Shown here piece after piece: positions 63,652 to 64,000 of a stretch of DNA of 64,000 bases (its first letter is position 1; every line of letters begins with the position of its first letter). The stretch is from the NCBI GenBank assembly GCA_022826345.1, contig JAJDVB010000205.1, positions 37,823 through 101,822 of the forward strand. Direction: 5' to 3'. Under the pieces are notes generated by a model. It was not told the DNA's origin, searched no databases, and saw only the letters and a list, made by a program, of their open reading frames with translations. A program made the position numbers and the translations under genes. Origin of the DNA: Alphaproteobacteria bacterium. GTDB taxonomy: Bacteria; Pseudomonadota; Alphaproteobacteria; UBA828.

Positions 63652-63767
63652 GTCTTCCTCCGCAGGATATTCATTGCTTGTCGATTGCCTTGCTGAGAGT
63701 GATTCCGGACCGGGCATCCATGCGGCCCGCATCGTCCATGCATTGCTCGACCGGGGTCCGACCAGCG

Positions 63768-63834
63768 TGACACTATTTCGTTGACATTAGGATTGTCAAC
63801 AAAGTGTCATTCACATGGGTCCTTCACATGAAGG
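63768..63834. promoter_or_regulatory. divergent promoter/operator region
   Basis: GTTGACA (63780-63786) and TGTCAAC (63794-63800) form a perfect inverted repeat with a 7-bp spacer, and each arm contains a TTGACA -35-like hexamer, one per strand. TGACACT (63768-63774) and AGTGTCA (63803-63809) add a second, nearly concentric inverted repeat. CCTTCA/TGAAGG (63821-63834) is a further small palindrome. -10 boxes are weak on both strands. The GntR regulator of the operon is the likely binder. Confidence 0.55.
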
Positions 63835-63859
63835 ACAGGCCGCCACGGGAGAAATTCGA

Positions 63860-64000
63860 ATGATCGACTCGCTGCTCGACGCCATGCGGTTTCGCTGCAT
63901 CGGCCCGCCGCGCGGAGGCCGGGTGGTGGCGGTGGCCGGCGACCCCTCCGAGCCCGCGGTGTTCTGGTTCGGCGCCGTGGCCGGCGGCATCTGGAAGACC
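63860..64000 (+). CDS. BNR/sortilin (VPS10)-like repeat protein, 5' end only
   Basis: The first 47 codons from the ATG at 63860 are visible. FRCIGPPRGGRVVAVAGDPS and VFWFGAVAGGIWKT are the opening blade of large beta-propeller proteins annotated as glycosyl hydrolase BNR-repeat or VPS10/sortilin-like. No signal peptide is seen in this N-terminus. GGGAGA lies about 10 nt upstream of the start. It is divergent from the uptake operon. The role cannot be judged from this fragment. Confidence 0.75.
   Translation, partial: MIDSLLDAMRFRCIGPPRGGRVVAVAGDPSEPAVFWFGAVAGGIWKT

Overview
The window is GC-rich (roughly 65-70% by eye), densely coded and has the look of a free-living or host-associated member of the Pseudomonadota (Proteobacteria). 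Lineage signals are mixed. The corrinoid methyltransferase block, DUF1989, DUF1638 and D-aminoacylase genes resemble alphaproteobacterial accessory metabolism. The class II lysyl-tRNA synthase (lysS) lying directly behind a frameshifted prfB is the order known from Gamma- and Betaproteobacteria. No rRNA, tRNA, CRISPR array or intact transposase was seen.

Layout, left part. 1-6.4 kb (minus) is a translationally coupled Mrp-type cation/proton antiporter operon, transcribed E-F-G-(DUF4040)-B-C-D-D'-small membrane protein-D'' and cut by the window edge. 6.5-9.7 kb holds a PNPOx-fold flavoprotein, a divergent purM and kynureninase, the last bracketed by two copies of a palindromic repeat. 10-17.1 kb is a corrinoid methyl-transfer module for a quaternary amine: a non-pyrrolysine MttB homologue (plus), and facing it a minus-strand operon of corrinoid protein, DUF1638, pterin methyltransferase and ferredoxin-ASKHA reactivase, with a GbdR/GlxA-type regulator upstream. 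17.3-21 kb carries a DMT exporter, DUF1989 protein, alpha/beta hydrolase and LLM flavin oxidoreductase. At 21 kb a Fur-like box precedes an unknown protein and an exported DUF4856 protein. 23.3-27.8 kb is a hydroxylase followed by the ATP-grasp / alpha-E / transglutaminase trio.

Middle part. 27.8-31 kb has an unrecognised 468-aa protein and an N-acyl-D-amino-acid deacylase. 31-32.3 kb encodes a Co-type nitrile hydratase/thiocyanate hydrolase with the beta subunit split in two genes, as in thiocyanate hydrolase. 32.3-33.3 kb has insertion-sequence debris and a His-rich exported protein. 33.4-36 kb has an SDR without its catalytic Tyr/Lys and a gamma-glutamyltransferase-like gene (ggt). Directly after ggt lies a lower-GC 2.2-kb island with two overlapping genes of unknown function, bracketed by a 130-bp duplication of the ggt 3' end in which all six differences are synonymous. 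This is the best candidate for something undescribed.

Right part. 38.5-46.8 kb holds PPK2, a DMSP-lyase-like cupin, an NDH-2-like/SelD fusion, enoyl-CoA hydratase, class IV aminotransferase, HpcH/HpaI aldolase, a haloacid dehalogenase and a small conserved protein. 46.8-53.7 kb is argG, a solitary HicB, lysS, prfB with its +1 frameshift site, a lipoprotein aminopeptidase and a dadA/ridA pair. 54.3-63.7 kb has a CDF metal exporter and a minus-strand operon for uptake and oxidation of an amino compound (substrate-binding protein, HAD hydrolase, FAD amine oxidase, OppB/OppC, GntR regulator, OppD/OppF). It faces a BNR/sortilin-like gene cut by the right edge, and a palindrome with -35-like hexamers on both strands sits between them.
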